Shown in pieces: positions 41,171 to 54,400 of a stretch of DNA of 64,000 nucleotides (position 1 is the first letter of the stretch; each line of letters starts with the position of its first letter). Origin of the DNA: Pelargonium tetragonum (lineage: Eukaryota > Streptophyta > Magnoliopsida > Geraniales > Geraniaceae); contig JAYMTL010000062.1 in assembly GCA_036897445.1 (NCBI GenBank), positions 39,631-103,630 on the forward strand. The letters are read 5' to 3'. A program made the position numbers and the translations under genes. The notes beneath the pieces were generated by a model that made no database searches, was not told the origin of the DNA, and saw nothing but the letters and a program-made list of their open reading frames with translations.

Positions 41171-43080
41171 TACTACCCAATAACTAAAAGATTAAAGTAG
41201 ATACAATAAAAAAAGTAAAGTAGCTTAAGCTCCACTAAGTACACAACAACACCAAGAAGAAGAGCCTACAGGTTCTAGTTATTAACAACAAAGCTAAAGG
41301 GAGTACTGTTAAGACTAGGATGGGTATGAAGACTCAGATACAATAGAGGGCTAAGGTAGCTCTAAAAGGAAAAGCGTGCATAAGAGTAATTTAAGTCAAG
41401 GGAGTTGGTTATAATGTATCCTATCTATAAAGACTCTAGGAGGCCCTACTCTATATATATTGCTAGCTACAAAAACTACTAAGACTATCTATTACCAACT
41501 TTTAGGAAACTCTTACCTATATCCAGAAGGGTTTCCTTCCTCTCTGTACCAAAGAGTTACAAAGCAAAAGAGGCATCTTAATAAGTATCTAATTAAAACA
41601 ACAAAAGCTATGTTCCTAGCTAATAAAAACAGAATAAGTAACTATAGGAGCTTTCCTATATTCCTAAGAGAAACCGGATACTTATTGAACCTCTAAATTT
41701 CTTGTAGCTCTCAGAGGATAACAGATAGTAGCTATTTGAGACTCAGAATTATTTTATTCTGACTTGTAAATTCCTTAGTGAATTGAATATTTAATAAGGA
41801 GAACATACCGATAAAGCTAATGTCTTGTAAACCTGTAAAGGAGTTAAAGATTCTAAAGGAGAATACTTATCCGATCTAAGTCTATTGACATTGACAAGCA
41901 AACTAAAGGTGTTATAGAATTGTATTCTTGTATTAGTGTAATCTGGTGTTGCTAAATATGAGACAGAATCAGATTCTCTAGTTTAACATAGATACAATAG
42001 AGGACTCTCACTTTCTCATGTCTAAGCGGATAAGATAAGCTGACAATTAAAAGATAACAGAATACAGATTATCTAGATTCTTTGAGAAGTCCTAGGTCTA
42101 TAAGATTGTTTACTCTATTGAAGATAACATGTAGGTAACTCTTGACTACGCTGGTAAAGGAATTGCTTCTAAATTTCTAATTCCAGGTTTTGTAAGCTAG
42201 GAACACTTACTCTATATATAATAGGGGAGGTAAATTCTCTTCTTTTCTTGACAGGTAACACATTAACTCTTCTTCTTCAGAACCCAACTCTAAATCATCT
42301 AGCTTGCTCTATCTTAGCAGTTGTTCTTGTCTTGGGATTTGCACTTGGCAAGAGGGAAGGCAAAGGTGTTAAAAAGTTTTGTTCTTGCCTCATGTGTCCT
42401 TGTAAGCTTGTAAGGAACAGATTTTCTTGTTGCTAATTGAACTAGGAATTCTCCTATGAAAAACTCTATAATAGTTGAAATAGTTTAGGGAACGTTCCGA
42501 TGAAGTAACGAGTACAGATGCCTGCAATACAAAAAAAGAGTACTCCCAGGAATTGAGTGCTAAAGTAAAGGAAAACCCAAGGAATACTACAACTCAAAAT
42601 TTGTACTGTATAGCCCCAGCCGCTAGATAAAGGAATAACATTAACCGATTCTCTTTCTTAGATTCTCTTGTAAGCTGTAGCACTTAGAATTTTATTGACT
42701 TATAGACTTTCTTGTTAGTTTGACAGTTAAGGAGTCTAATAGTTCTTAGTAATATGAGATAGAACAAGTAACAGAATACGGAATACATAATATCTTTTCT
42801 TTGAATAAAGCTCTGAAGAATAAGCCAGTTATAGGTAAGAGTCTGGTTTTCTGATCATACAGTGTAATGGTTTAACTATCATTAGTATGCATTAACCTCC
42901 CTCACTTCGTTTAAGAAAACTAATAATCATTACTAACTAATAGGCAAGAGACTTCCAATCCTAATGAGTGAGATAGTTAATCCAATACATAGTTAGAGTT
43001 TTAGGGTCTATTATTTAGGAAAGAAAGAACTCTCTTAATTGTATTCTTGTGTTCTACTTCTTTTTTGCAGGTAATGGTAA
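41171..43080. other. Compositional island 4: longest atypical stretch
   Basis: GC dyads almost disappear here and the texture changes from A/G-rich (41171-41450) to mixed. A frame at 41460-41696 plus (78 codons, TTG start, no early ATG) begins LLATKTTKTIYYQ and is Lys/Leu-rich. Another at 42248-42436 plus (62 codons, TTG start) has a hydrophobic run (LACSILAVVLVLGFAL) followed by a basic and cysteine-rich tail. CpA and TpG words are normal around 42250-42430, so this spot looks less RIP-mutated than anything near it. Near 43040-43075 a pyrimidine tract ends in GCAG. Possible explanations are decayed mobile DNA, or a small retained segment of ordinary intergenic sequence. No known gene is recognised. 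Confidence 0.4.
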
Positions 43081-45185
43081 TGTACTTTGCAGGTATAATA
43101 ACCAGATTAAAGGAGTTCCTGTTTATTTAGTTTTATTTTAAATGTACTCTCTACTGTATAAGGAACGAACAACCCACCTTTTCGATAAAAGCAGGGAACT
43201 CGTGGGATTCTCCTTAGTTAACTTGTGTTATTGTGAGTTTTAGAATCTCTAGTTAATCTTAAGGAAGAGTAGCGGGTTTCTTTTCTATTCTGTAAGGTAA
43301 CTTCGTAGGAATTAGATTCAGGTATTCCCTCCAAGTTAGGTATTCAATTCCAGTTATAGTAAAGGCTCTAACTACTTCTGAGTCAAATGTATCAACACCT
43401 TAAAGGTATCTAAACTGGGTAATAAAGGAAAGAATTTATAATATAGGCTTGTTTTCACGTAGATTCTTTTGAAAGTATTGACTAGAAAAGGGTTTGATTA
43501 TGAGATTTCTTTATTCTTTAATTTCCTAGAGATAGTGGATGTGCTACTGTTTTAGCAAGGAAGTTTCAGAACAAGCTTTTGCTTTCAAGTTTTAGTTTTA
43601 TTGAAAGTTGGGTTCGGGATAATTAAGATTTTTTTTAGGGAATAGAATAAATATAGAGTTAAAGAATTTCAGTACTGAAGTCTAAAGTTTTTCCTTTTCT
43701 GGGTGGTTATAATATTAAGTAAATATATTCTTTATACTACCAAAAGCCTTAACCTCGTAAATTAAATAAAGATTTACTCGGTAAAAGATATTTCTTTCTG
43801 TATTCTCCTAAGATTCTATCCTCCTTTCCTTTACGATAAGCTACAGTGAGCTGAGGAATTCTCCTTAACTGGTAATACAAGCAGAGCAAGGAAATTTCCT
43901 ATTAACAGATAACTTTCTGGGTTAAGTACTTATAAAAGAACAAGGTACACTAAATAAAAGGTTACTTCTACAATCAGGTTAGCTCCAAAGGGCTCCTACT
44001 GTACAAACTGCAATTCTAATTCGGTATAGCTACAAGAGTAAGTTATTAAGCCACAAGTAAGTCAAGAAGACATTTTAATGCTAGCGAATATTGTAAAAGC
44101 TTCCCAGTCTTGTTTTTATAGTAGCTCTGGTTAAAGATATTTCAAGGAGTCTATTTGCTTTTAGTGTTCAAGGGCTTAGTATTATTTAGGTTTCAAGGAT
44201 AAGGCTTTTTTTCTTTTTCTTTCCATGTCCAGCTTTTGGATCCCAAAGTCTTAAGTATTAGGAAAGATAAAATATAGGAAGATTTTTTTCGAGTAAAATT
44301 GATTTCTTATAGGGTTATCCTAACTAGCAAGAAAAGTAAGATTTTAGGTATAAACTCTGGTGTTATTCTATTTCTTTTGTTTGGAAAGTTCCTTAATTCT
44401 TAATTATGAGTCTTAAACCTGATAGTAACTATTTTGTTTGAGGTTTGGTTTAGGAAAGGAGTTCACAAGATTCTATTCTAAGGAGTTTCCTCGTGCCCTT
44501 CTTAGTAGTATACCGGAGTAAGTATAAGAAATTAGAAACTGGAGTATTTAAAAGCTTAAGTTAACTAGGACTAGGGTTTAATTGGAAAGATAATGTTTTA
44601 TGAGTCAAATAAGGGGTATCCTAACAGGCAATATTAAAATAAGTAAGGCTCTTCTGGATAGAAACTTTATCCCTATTCAATTTTCTTTTATTGATTCAAG
44701 AAGAGAGTCCAGTAAACAAAGTCTAAGTGAAAGTTTGGTCCTGGTGGTGCTGGGATTTCTTTTAGCTTTAACGGGATAGGAATTTCGGAGTTAATAATTT
44801 AAGTTAAGACTCAGAACAAGTTTTTATTTTATAATGAAAGTAGAAGACGCAAAGGAGGGTAAAATTCATTGAAGTTTATAGGAAATCCTACTTTTTATGG
44901 TATGAAAACTTAACCCGGGTGTATACCCGCAAAAGCATTCTAGATAGTAAGTTTAGCCTTATTCTATTTCTTTTGTATTATTCTATAGGATTTATGGTAT
45001 TTGCTGATATATAAAATAAGTATCTTCTACTTTTAAGATTTAAAATAGCTCTAGCTCAGAAGTCTGAGAGTAAGCCGGTTTTAATATGTCCCGGTTTCTG
45101 ATTTCCGGTAGTCCTTTTTGTGTTTCAGTCGAGTAAATAAGGAAGAAATCCTGCTGCAGGTCTCTTAAGTGTAAGGTGGTATAAA
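43081..45185. other. AT-rich non-coding bulk block 7
   Basis: No gene and no frame above 60 codons. The stretch is G/T-rich on the plus strand for much of its length, with occasional dyads (GGAGTTCCT near 43108, TTTTGGATCCCAAA near 44235). The latter is a perfect 14-base palindrome and the longest clean palindrome noticed here. Nothing regulatory can be supported. Confidence 0.65.
44235..44248. repeat. 14-bp perfect palindrome around GGATCC
   Basis: TTTTGGATCCCAAA reads the same on both strands except at its central offset (the TTTGGATCC / GGATCCCAAA arms overlap on GGATCC with one unmatched C). It is an extended example of the GG..CC dyads seen throughout the bulk. No gene adjoins it, and its role, if any, is unknown. 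Confidence 0.35.
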
Positions 45186-45480
45186 AGATAGTAGCATTAA
45201 CCTCCATAAGCGACAGATAAGAATACCCTTACAGCTATCTAAACACTCAAGTAATACACTAAAAATACAAGACATATTCCTCTAACTATACTACTCCGTA
45301 GACTAGACATATAATATTAAGTATAATGAATACACAACAAAACAACTCTCCCATATCCTACAAGCTTCTTTCTATCTCTTTTCCTCCTAGCCTAGTCCTA
45401 TAAAAGTCTAACTGCTCTAGCTCGTCCTGTAAGTCTTCCCTGTAAGTCTCGCTCACGCTCATAAGAAGGCTAATTTTAAA
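45186..45480. other. Compositional island 5: C-rich plus strand, possible minus-strand remnant
   Basis: The plus strand is rich in C and poor in G (CTAC, CCTA, CTCT words) and lacks GG..CC dyads. Read on the minus strand from about 45465 down, a fragment gives ERDLQGRLTGRARAVRLL and then, after two stops, a strongly basic stretch (RRKRDRKKLVGYGRVV). This could be the end of a decayed basic protein, but no family is recognised and no upstream start or full-length frame exists. Confidence 0.3.
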
Positions 45481-48400
45481 GCAGGGTAAATCCGGACTCA
45501 AGGGCCCACTTTTTGCTTTCACTGCTCCCGAGTACGGGTTAAAAATGAGTCTAAGTAGGAAGTAAGGTTGTCATTAGTTAACAAAAACCCTGCAAAAGCT
45601 GCAGAGTAGTAAGGAATCCTGAGGATATTTGTTTAATCACGTATACGCCTTGAAAAGAACCTGTAAGAAAGCTTTTTATAAACAAAGGGTTTATCTAGGA
45701 TGTATACCTTTTGATTATTGACATAGGAAACTCCGGAACCCCGATAGCAAGTTGTGAACTAGATTTTAGGCCTTTAGTAGTATTTAATATAGGTATTCGG
45801 GTCAGCTCTGTCTTTATTTAAATTTAAGAAGGCAAGATTTTTCCTTTCAAGTAGCTCCTTTATCTATTGGTCAGGTATGAGAATTGGCCTCTTCTTCTTA
45901 CGTTGTACTAGAAGCCTTTTCTTTTATAAAGGATTAATAGAATAACACTTGACTTCTTCCTTCACGGGGGTACAAAAAAGGGAAGATTCTTAAGACCTAA
46001 TATACGCGGGTATCCGTACAACAAAGGGTAAGGAGCCCTAGAAAAAAGTTCTATAAAAAACAGGGTGTCCTAACAAAGTGTAAATGAAAATAAAAGAATA
46101 AATAAGGATGTAACATGAATAGGAAAAGAAGCTAGGTTATCCTTATCTAAGGGCAAGCTCCGGGGTACCCAGTAAACAATGAATCTTAATTTTATAATAA
46201 AGCCTTTCCTTGCTTTCTAAGTCTAATCCCAAGTGCACAAGAGTAGATTTATTATAGTTATAGTGTGCTTTTTCTGTATACAGGGTTTTAAAAGAGTATA
46301 ATATAAAATAAAAAAGGGTACCCCTGATACTAAAATGAAGTAAAGAGTAAATAAGGGTTTCCTAGAAGAATTTACAATAAGCCAGTAGGGTACTATAACG
46401 AGAAATGAAACTAAATGGGGAAGGGGGCAAAGAAAGGGTACAAACTCGTTTTTAAAGTAAGGGCTTTCCCTGCTAAATAAAAACCTAGGTTAAAAACAAA
46501 AGGCCACCTTCGTAGGAATCCTAGAGTCAAAGACTTGGGTTCCTTTGTTTCTTTCAAGCTAATAACACAAAATGAAAGGTTGTACATATCCGGTTTTTCA
46601 TAACTAGTGTACCTTTCAAAATAGTAAAGCCAGCTTCTTGTTGTATATCAGGTAAACTTTTTCTTTAGTATAATTCGTATAAATAGGGATTGAGATCCTA
46701 ATTAAGCTAAGGCCTGTGCTCATATTAGTAAAGAGTGGGATCCTAAAATTTTAGGTAAATCTTTTAGCTTTTAAATACTAAATAGAAATAGAATCAAGTG
46801 CCAGCCAAGTTCTATAGATTGTTGCTCTTGAGTCGAGCGAGGAATAACTCTGAAAAAGGAAATCCTAGAGAATCCTTGCCTTTTACTCGGGTTGTAGTCC
46901 TTTCCATTATATAAAGCGTAACCAGAAAAGGGTATAAAAATTCTGTAGGATTGATTTTTAAGGAAAGCTAAAACTTTTGAAGTTAGTTGATGAAACCGGA
47001 TTCTAGTTAAAATTTTTAAGGAGTTCCTATAAAGCTGCTTTGTCTTTTTGTGCTTCTATACATAGGGTATCAAGAGCCCGTTTAAACCTATCAAAATTCC
47101 TGCGAGTTTAAAAAGGAGTTTTACAGAAAGTAAGAGAAAACTTTCTGCAGGGGGCCTCCCTGAAACAAAAAAGGAAAACTTAAAGGGGGTTCGTGTTTAC
47201 CCATTTTTGTAAGAAATAAGAAAAGAGACTTTTTTTCAGTTCGGATTAAGAGTTAGATTTCCTAAAGGGAGGCCCGTAAAGACTTTTATTTACATAAGAA
47301 AACAAAAATGAAGTCTACTCTTAGAATAGAAACAAGCATTTAAAACGCTAAAGTAAAAGGCACAAGCTTTAATTAGGCTTCGGCCTGCTCGCGTTTTTAA
47401 CCCGGGGTCCAGTAAAGAAAGAGAGAGGTTGACTCATAATTATACTAGAGTGTAGCCCTTCTTAGTAATGAAATAAAGGAGCCGACAAGTTATGATACTC
47501 TTTTTTATGCATAGGAATACTCGACTTAATAAATTTTAAAGTAATCCTCAGAAGCATCCTTTTGGTATATTACATTTTCTATATGACTAGGGACCTCCCA
47601 GAATCCTTTGAAACCTTCGGGTTACTCCTTTCGAGCCCTTTCTACACTAGAGTGTATAACTAGACTTGATGTTAATTTGCATTATTACAGGACTAGAGCA
47701 AGAAGTACACTGAGAATATGTAACCCAGATTTAAGAGATTGGCAAGGCTGCAATAAACTACGTCCTTTTAGATTCTTTACTTAGAATTCCAATTTACCGG
47801 GATACGAAGCGACTCCTTATTAGACATGCTAATTTTATAAAGAAGCTGCAAGTTGGATAGGTTTCACATACTCCCGCAAAAGGGGGTTCATTCATAAGCC
47901 AATAACGGGTCAATTTAAAAGTTAAGAACTAGGCATACTCAGAAAAAGGGGACTTCTTATTAGGGGAGTCTCGTACTACCTACTAGGGGGGCATCCCTGA
48001 AAATATCAAATTCCTTTCTTATGTATTTCATAGCGGAAGAAACCCAATAGAACTCTACTTTATTTTAGGGGGTTGCTAGATTTTCCTAAATGTTTTACAA
48101 GAGAGCTACTATACACTTCTCTTGAGCGAAATCCCGAGCCTATCTGGGTTTTGTCCAAATAAATAATTTACTCATTAGATTCTTGTTCATTTATATCCAG
48201 AGCTCCGTCCTTAATTTCTCTGTACTGGTAGAACCCCTATTGAACTCAAGTCCTGTGTATTACTCCTAAATTTTTATAAGCTTTATCCTAGCAAAAAATC
48301 TTTACTGATGTCTAAGACATTTTAAGGGAAGCCCTATCCTACTAAAAATATGTTAAAACTAGAGCCCTTTTAAAGTGTAATAACCTAGCCACAAGTAAGA

Positions 48401-51400
48401 AAGGTGCATCGTTTTACAATTTGTCAGGAGGTCGCCGTCTTAGACGAGATTTTTTTATTTTATATTTATAAAGAATTTATTTAATTCTCCTTTATTATAT
48501 TCCTATGAAATTCTCTTTTTTTTACAGCCAAATTCTGCTTGTTTTAAATAGCAGAGCGCTCTGTCGTACGGACCCTGGTTTTCTAAATTTCTTTTGTACC
48601 CCTGCAGAATGTGGGAAATTATAAGGACTAGATAAAGCATAGAAAACTTTAAGCTAGTGCATTCCTTAATTAACCTTAATTAAATTAATAAGAAAAAAAC
48701 ATAGCCTGAATTTTAGGGAACTGGAAGTAGATCCTTAAACCGGCATTCGTTTTTCGCCTTTAACTTTACTGGTAAATAAACTGAGTTCTACGGGCATGAC
48801 CAAACTGCACTCTAAACCTAGTTATAAATGGTTAAAATTTTTTTAAGTAAATTCTGCCATAAAATGACCTAAATAAAGTAGCTGAAAACACCTTTTTCCG
48901 CGTAAGTAATAAAAAATATATATATATTTATATTGAGATTTTTGGGGTTAGGACCTCCCCTGCAAGCATTCATGCTAGCTACGTTTTGTCAAAATCGGGA
49001 TTTTCATAAAAAAGGGTACCTTATTCTCTGTAAATTTTAGGTATTCGACCCAAAGGAAGCTCCCTCAAAAATCTTGCTTAGCACTTTAGAAATTGCACCC
49101 GACTCGGATTCTTATTGTAATGTTATAGTATCCTGTAAAGGTATTTTATAAAGTGGCTTCTATTCTTGATACCGAACTGAAGGACTCCTATTAAAAAGAG
49201 AATGGCTGTCACATTTTCGAGTGTGCTTAGCTTGAATTAAATTAAAATTTGTATTATTTAAAAGTCAGTGACTTTAAAGAAAATTTTATTACCGAAAAGA
49301 CTAAAAGTAAGAACTAGATATTTGAAATTACCCCATATTTGAACAGCTTCAAAAAAAGTATAGAGAGTGGCCGGGTTTTCTATACCCCCAGAGTTTTCTT
49401 GTGTCTCATTATTAATTATAAGTAGAAGCTTTCTTTGTCCGCCCCCGGCCTGCACGAGTGTAACTTAGTTAAGTACTAAATAGTGGAATCCGCTTTGATT
49501 TTGTAATAATACTTACTTTTTATTCGTACAAGAAGTCCCTTTATCAGTAACCAGAAGAGGTAAGGTAACCCTTCAGGGTTAAGACCGTCCAAAAATTTTT
49601 ATATAATTCCGTTAAAGGTACTCTGGATTATAAACATTGGCTTTTAAGTTCGTTATCTATCAATTAGTGTAGTAAGCATACCCAAGGGTACTTAAGGCTC
49701 GTAACTTCTCATATGGAGTGTCCCCTTTTCTTGTTAAACTGAGGAGTACGTAGCTCTAATAAAGTGCGCTGTGTGAAATAAGCAGGATTTTTATATTTCA
49801 GGGAGGTTGGAACCCGTACCTATATTTTCTAATTTTATATCGAAACTAAAATCACTTAGTATAGAGAAAGATTTCCAAATTACAACAAAATAAACCCATT
49901 GAGGAACAAAAAAACTAAAGCTAAAGAAAAAAATTTGTAGTAAAACAAGCAGCCACGAAAAAGAAATAACAAAGGTTTGAATCGAGTAACACGTAAAACG
50001 GAAGACTTCTATATGCCCTTAAGGTAGATCATAAGGAATGCTTTTTTGGACAACTCCAACTAAAGAAAAAATACTGACAATATTCCTAAGAGTAATCGGG
50101 ATTCCTAAAAGGGCGAAAAGAAACAGTAAGGAACCCTATTCTACCTTTCTCTTTTCTGGGCGGTTAATTATTTACAGTTAAGAAGCACACAAGAAGAGGT
50201 CTCTTAAAGGAAATCCCAGATTTTCTGTACTCAGTATTCCATAGTTATGTGGAGTAAGTCCTTAGGGAAGTTTTTTATATCTAAGAGCCCGTCAAAGAAT
50301 CTAGTGTCGTATTTTTCATTGCATTTTCTATGAACTTAGCTTCCAAAACCGGGAGTCTTTACTTACTAGCTACTAGAACACCTAAAACTGGTTTTTATCC
50401 AATTAGGTAAACAGCACTCCTTATTTATATTTGTATGTGTCACATTGAAATTTTTAGAGTACACTCGAGCTAATAGCTTAGTGTTTTTAAACAGGGCTTA
50501 CTGATCCCACTTGATTGATAAGACCCTTTAGTATTCCTCTAAGTTTCACTTTTAGTTTTACTCTTTTGTTTGGCTATTCTAACACCGAAATTACCTTAAT
50601 AGTCTAAAACCCCAGATAAGCGGGATTTTGAAAGGGACTTTCCATATAAAATGAAGCTCTTAGAGTGAGAGACCCCCTTATAAGGATAAAAACCGAAGTA
50701 GAGAGATAATATATTTTGCATACGAGTCTAATTTAGCAATTCAAAGAAAGAAATTCTGAGAAAGTTCAGTGTCCAAAACTAGAATCACGCACCTAATATA
50801 GTAGGTCTACATACAAGCTATAAATAAAGTCTTTTTAACTTGTTGTTAGGAACTCTAAAAAGCTTTACTAACCCCTTAAACGAAAAAAAAACTTGCGTAC
50901 TACCCATTAACTTTTATACTAAAGGGCTTGTTATATACTAGACTCCCGTGTTACATTTACTCCCGCCTGCCTTCATAAGTTTAAAAACTCTCAGAAAGGG
51001 GAGCCCCAAACTCCTCGGGATCCCTAAGCAGCGCTCTCCCTGCTCTTGTTTTGTAAAGAGAGACTTTCTGAACTTGGGGTTCAATACTTGTTTTTAATTC
51101 ATACATAAGAAATGCCCCAGTACTTTTTTATTAAATATAGCTCTAAGTGAGCGCTTGTCCCCCTATTTACATGGACGAATCCTTTTTGCTTTATAAGCAT
51201 ATGGGCTTCTATCTATAGGAAAACTTTAGCATTTTTATGCTCCGCTTTAGTAAAAAAGAGTTTACCTAGTAAAGCCCTTTGCAGTTTCCCGTGCTTTTTA
51301 AAAACAACTATAAATTAGAACTTCCTTTTAGTTGAGGAGCTCCCCGATTACAAAGACTGTAGGATTAAGAATAGAGTAGATTTTCTTTCAAATAGAATAA

Positions 51401-54400
51401 AAACCACAAGTGTCTTACTTCATAACTTTAAAGCTCTTCTAAGGAACATTAAGAGTGCCGCTAACTGATAGTTCTGAAACAAGTAGTCAAACACGGATAA
51501 ATAGGTGCGACAGCCCTTATTTCATTGCAATTTTTAGTGAAGCTCTTTAAATTTGTATAGCTCAGTAATATTCCAGATAAAAACAACTTGTAATCTAGAG
51601 AGGGGCCTTGGATTTTTGTATAAAGCACGCCTTTTAGCGCCCCTACAGGATACCCCTGTTACATTAAGTTAGTAATTAACACTAATATTGGATCCACTCC
51701 CAGAACTTGTATAAGCAGAGACTTCTATAGCTAGTTTTAGAGGTTATTTCTTAATAAAGCGATACAGGGTTCCCGGATCTTCCTTTTACTGAAAATGAAA
51801 GAAACCCCTTTTGTAACTGAGCTAAAAAAATGAAGCTTTACGAAAGTCTTTCCGCCCTAAGATGAAAAATCCCGAGATTTAAGACTCCTTTCTTGTAAGT
51901 CGAGTTTTCTATTTCGCACAGTTTTTTTAATACAAAGTGTTGTCAAAATCTCAGGATATTTACTAAATTGAAGTTTTGCAAGGGTATCCCAGTAGAACTT
52001 TTGCATCGCTTGAGGGTTTGCTTTTTCATGTTTTAGACCTCTTTTTCGAAGAGATTTTTTTGTAGTACAACTAATTGCTGAAGCAGGGTTTCTAAGATTA
52101 GGGTAAAAGAGGCATTGACTTTATATGCTACAAAAAGGACTTTTAAGTAATTCTATAAATCTGATAAACTTTGCAGGTTCCTATATAGAAATAGAGGGGA
52201 CTTCAGAATACCTTGTAAAGGCCCCTTCTGCCCAGTTCGAAAGCACTTATGTAAAATATTGGGTTTCCCAGGAAAAGCTTCTATTTTTTTATGTTAAGTA
52301 GTAGTCTATTTCTGAGCATCCCTCTATAAAAGAACCCCACTAAAGGCTTCTACAATACAAATAGAATCTCAAAACATAGCACTCTAGCTAATGAAAGGGA
52401 CTCCCTCTTGTATTGTAAATGCTACATGTTAGGAACTCCTAGACAAAACTACAAGACCTTCTATATAAAATATTTGTTGAATAATTAAATCCTCAGTCTC
52501 TTTTATTATCTTTTTTTACTTACAAGAGTTGGAGCCCCCTTGGTATTCTATTTATATAGGAATTAGCCGTAGTAGACAATTTAGCAAATAAGCAAAGAGA
52601 GTTATAGAAAATCTGGGGCTTTTCTTGTAATAATAGGAAAATATTAAGGGTTTAATACTTATCCAGAATGCGTATATTCTGCCGGATACACTGAATAAAG
52701 ATTAAGTGAAGAGTAGTTTTGTAGTACAACCCTGACTCGAGAGTGCTAAAGTAAAGTCCTATTCTATACAGCATTTTCCGTATCGTGATCGTGTTAAGAT
52801 TTTACTACGAGTCTGCTAAAGAGCTTTTTGTTGAGAAAAATAAAAGATAGAGAGCCCAAAGGATTTAACCTATTTATTAGGATGGGCTTAGTTTTTTAGA
52901 AAGTGCCCTAAATAAAGTCTAGAAAAAGCTAGGACAAAAATCCGATTTTGGGTTCCAAATACCCGCAGTGAAGGGTGTTTTGGCACCAAGAATTAGTACT
53001 TTAGTTTCCTTAACAGGATTTGCGGGAGTAAATCTAAAAAGAATTTTTGAATTTGACTTGGCCTAAAGGACCCCCTGTTCTTCCAAATGAAAAGCTAGCC
53101 TCTAATTTTTAGTAGACCCGGCTCTTACAAATACCTAGAAATAAAGGCCCCGGTATATGAAAAGTTAATCTCTAAGAAAATAAGAGCTTGCGGAATTGCA
53201 TAGTATTTTATATTCTAATAAGTAGACTTTTTCAAAAACACAAGAGAATAAAATGAAGTTGTAGTATCTACTTAATTTAATAAATCTTCCAAATATATAA
53301 AGGGGTAATCCATAGAGGTAAACATTTCAACGCTATAAAATTTAAGTATTAAAAAGTTTAGGGGTTTGGAAATACCAGGAACTCCTTTAAAGCGGAAGCA
53401 CTTGTTATAGGTTATTAAGCTGCCCCATTCATTTCAATCCCAGGTATTTATCCCTTAAGCACAAGAGATTCTCTTTACCGACCCGGGTAAAAAATTTTTT
53501 AGATTTTATGCAATAGCTCTGCTCATAAAAAGGCAAGCTTCTCGTCACTTCTTTGAAGACTGAATTTCTATAGTAAAACTTCAGTAAATTCTGAGAAAGG
53601 GTAAAAACCATACAATAAGATATGTTAACTCCCATTATAATGCACGAAAAAGGGTTTTGGACAATTATCTTAGTAAGTACAAAAGAAATCCCCTTCTTAG
53701 ACACTTATATATGTTAATGAATTGGCAACAAAATATAGAAAGACTATAACTATAAAAGGAAGACTGACTTTAAACCTAATCCTCCAGGAGCTCCTAGTAT
53801 AAATCGATACAGCTTTACGGAATATTTAAAGGGATACCTCTATAAATCGATCTGAAAAAGTTTAATTACCCTAACAAAAACAAAAAAGTACAGGTTATTT
53901 ACCAAGCCCGCTTAAAGACCAGATCTTTTAATTACAAAACCCAAGATATCAATTTATTATAAAAAGAAAGCGCACCTTTACATAGAATTTATAATATCCC
54001 TAAGCCTTCACACGAATCTTAATTTTAACGATCTATTACTCCCTTTTTCCTACGCCCTTGCTCCTGTATTGCCCGTTAAACTAAAAAGTTAATATTCATT
54101 TTTTTATTGTTCAGATGTTCAGACACGAGACACCCCAAAATTTCTTTTTATAAAAAAGGTTTCATACATTATACAAAAACCGCTTTATTTAGGACCAAGT
54201 CCGTCCTTGCGTTACTGCCCAACCTTCTAAATTAGGTCCTCCCTAGAAAACCCCTGCGATATAAGAGAATCCTGAGTTGGTAAATCAGTTGGGAACCCCT
54301 TTCGAGTACTCTTGTTTTCAGATAGCTCTTGTAGAACCTTTTATAGAATACCTTATTTTGGATCACTCACTTTGCTGTAATTTGTAAAGGGAATCCCTTT

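Noticed and set aside
41216-41440. Apparent ribosomal protein S11-like reading (VKGVGYN region) and a similar VKSGCYNVS near 6560
   Set aside because: The frames are broken by stops, the conserved S11 residues do not align over any length, and the shared residues are too few to indicate homology.
34280-42264. TTGACAGG-AACACA motif shared between 34280-34296 and 42248-42264 (15 of 17 bases)
   Set aside because: In 64 kb many pairs of 17-mers are expected to match this well by chance, and similarity does not continue on either side.
42872-42980. Inverted repeat TTAACTATC / GATAGTTAA about 100 bases apart, possible MITE end
   Set aside because: Nine-base inverted repeats at such distances are expected many times in AT-rich DNA of this length, and no target duplication is visible.
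43040-43080. Pyrimidine tract ending in GCAG, possible 3' splice site
   Set aside because: No coding frame on either side and no matching donor or branch point that is better than background.
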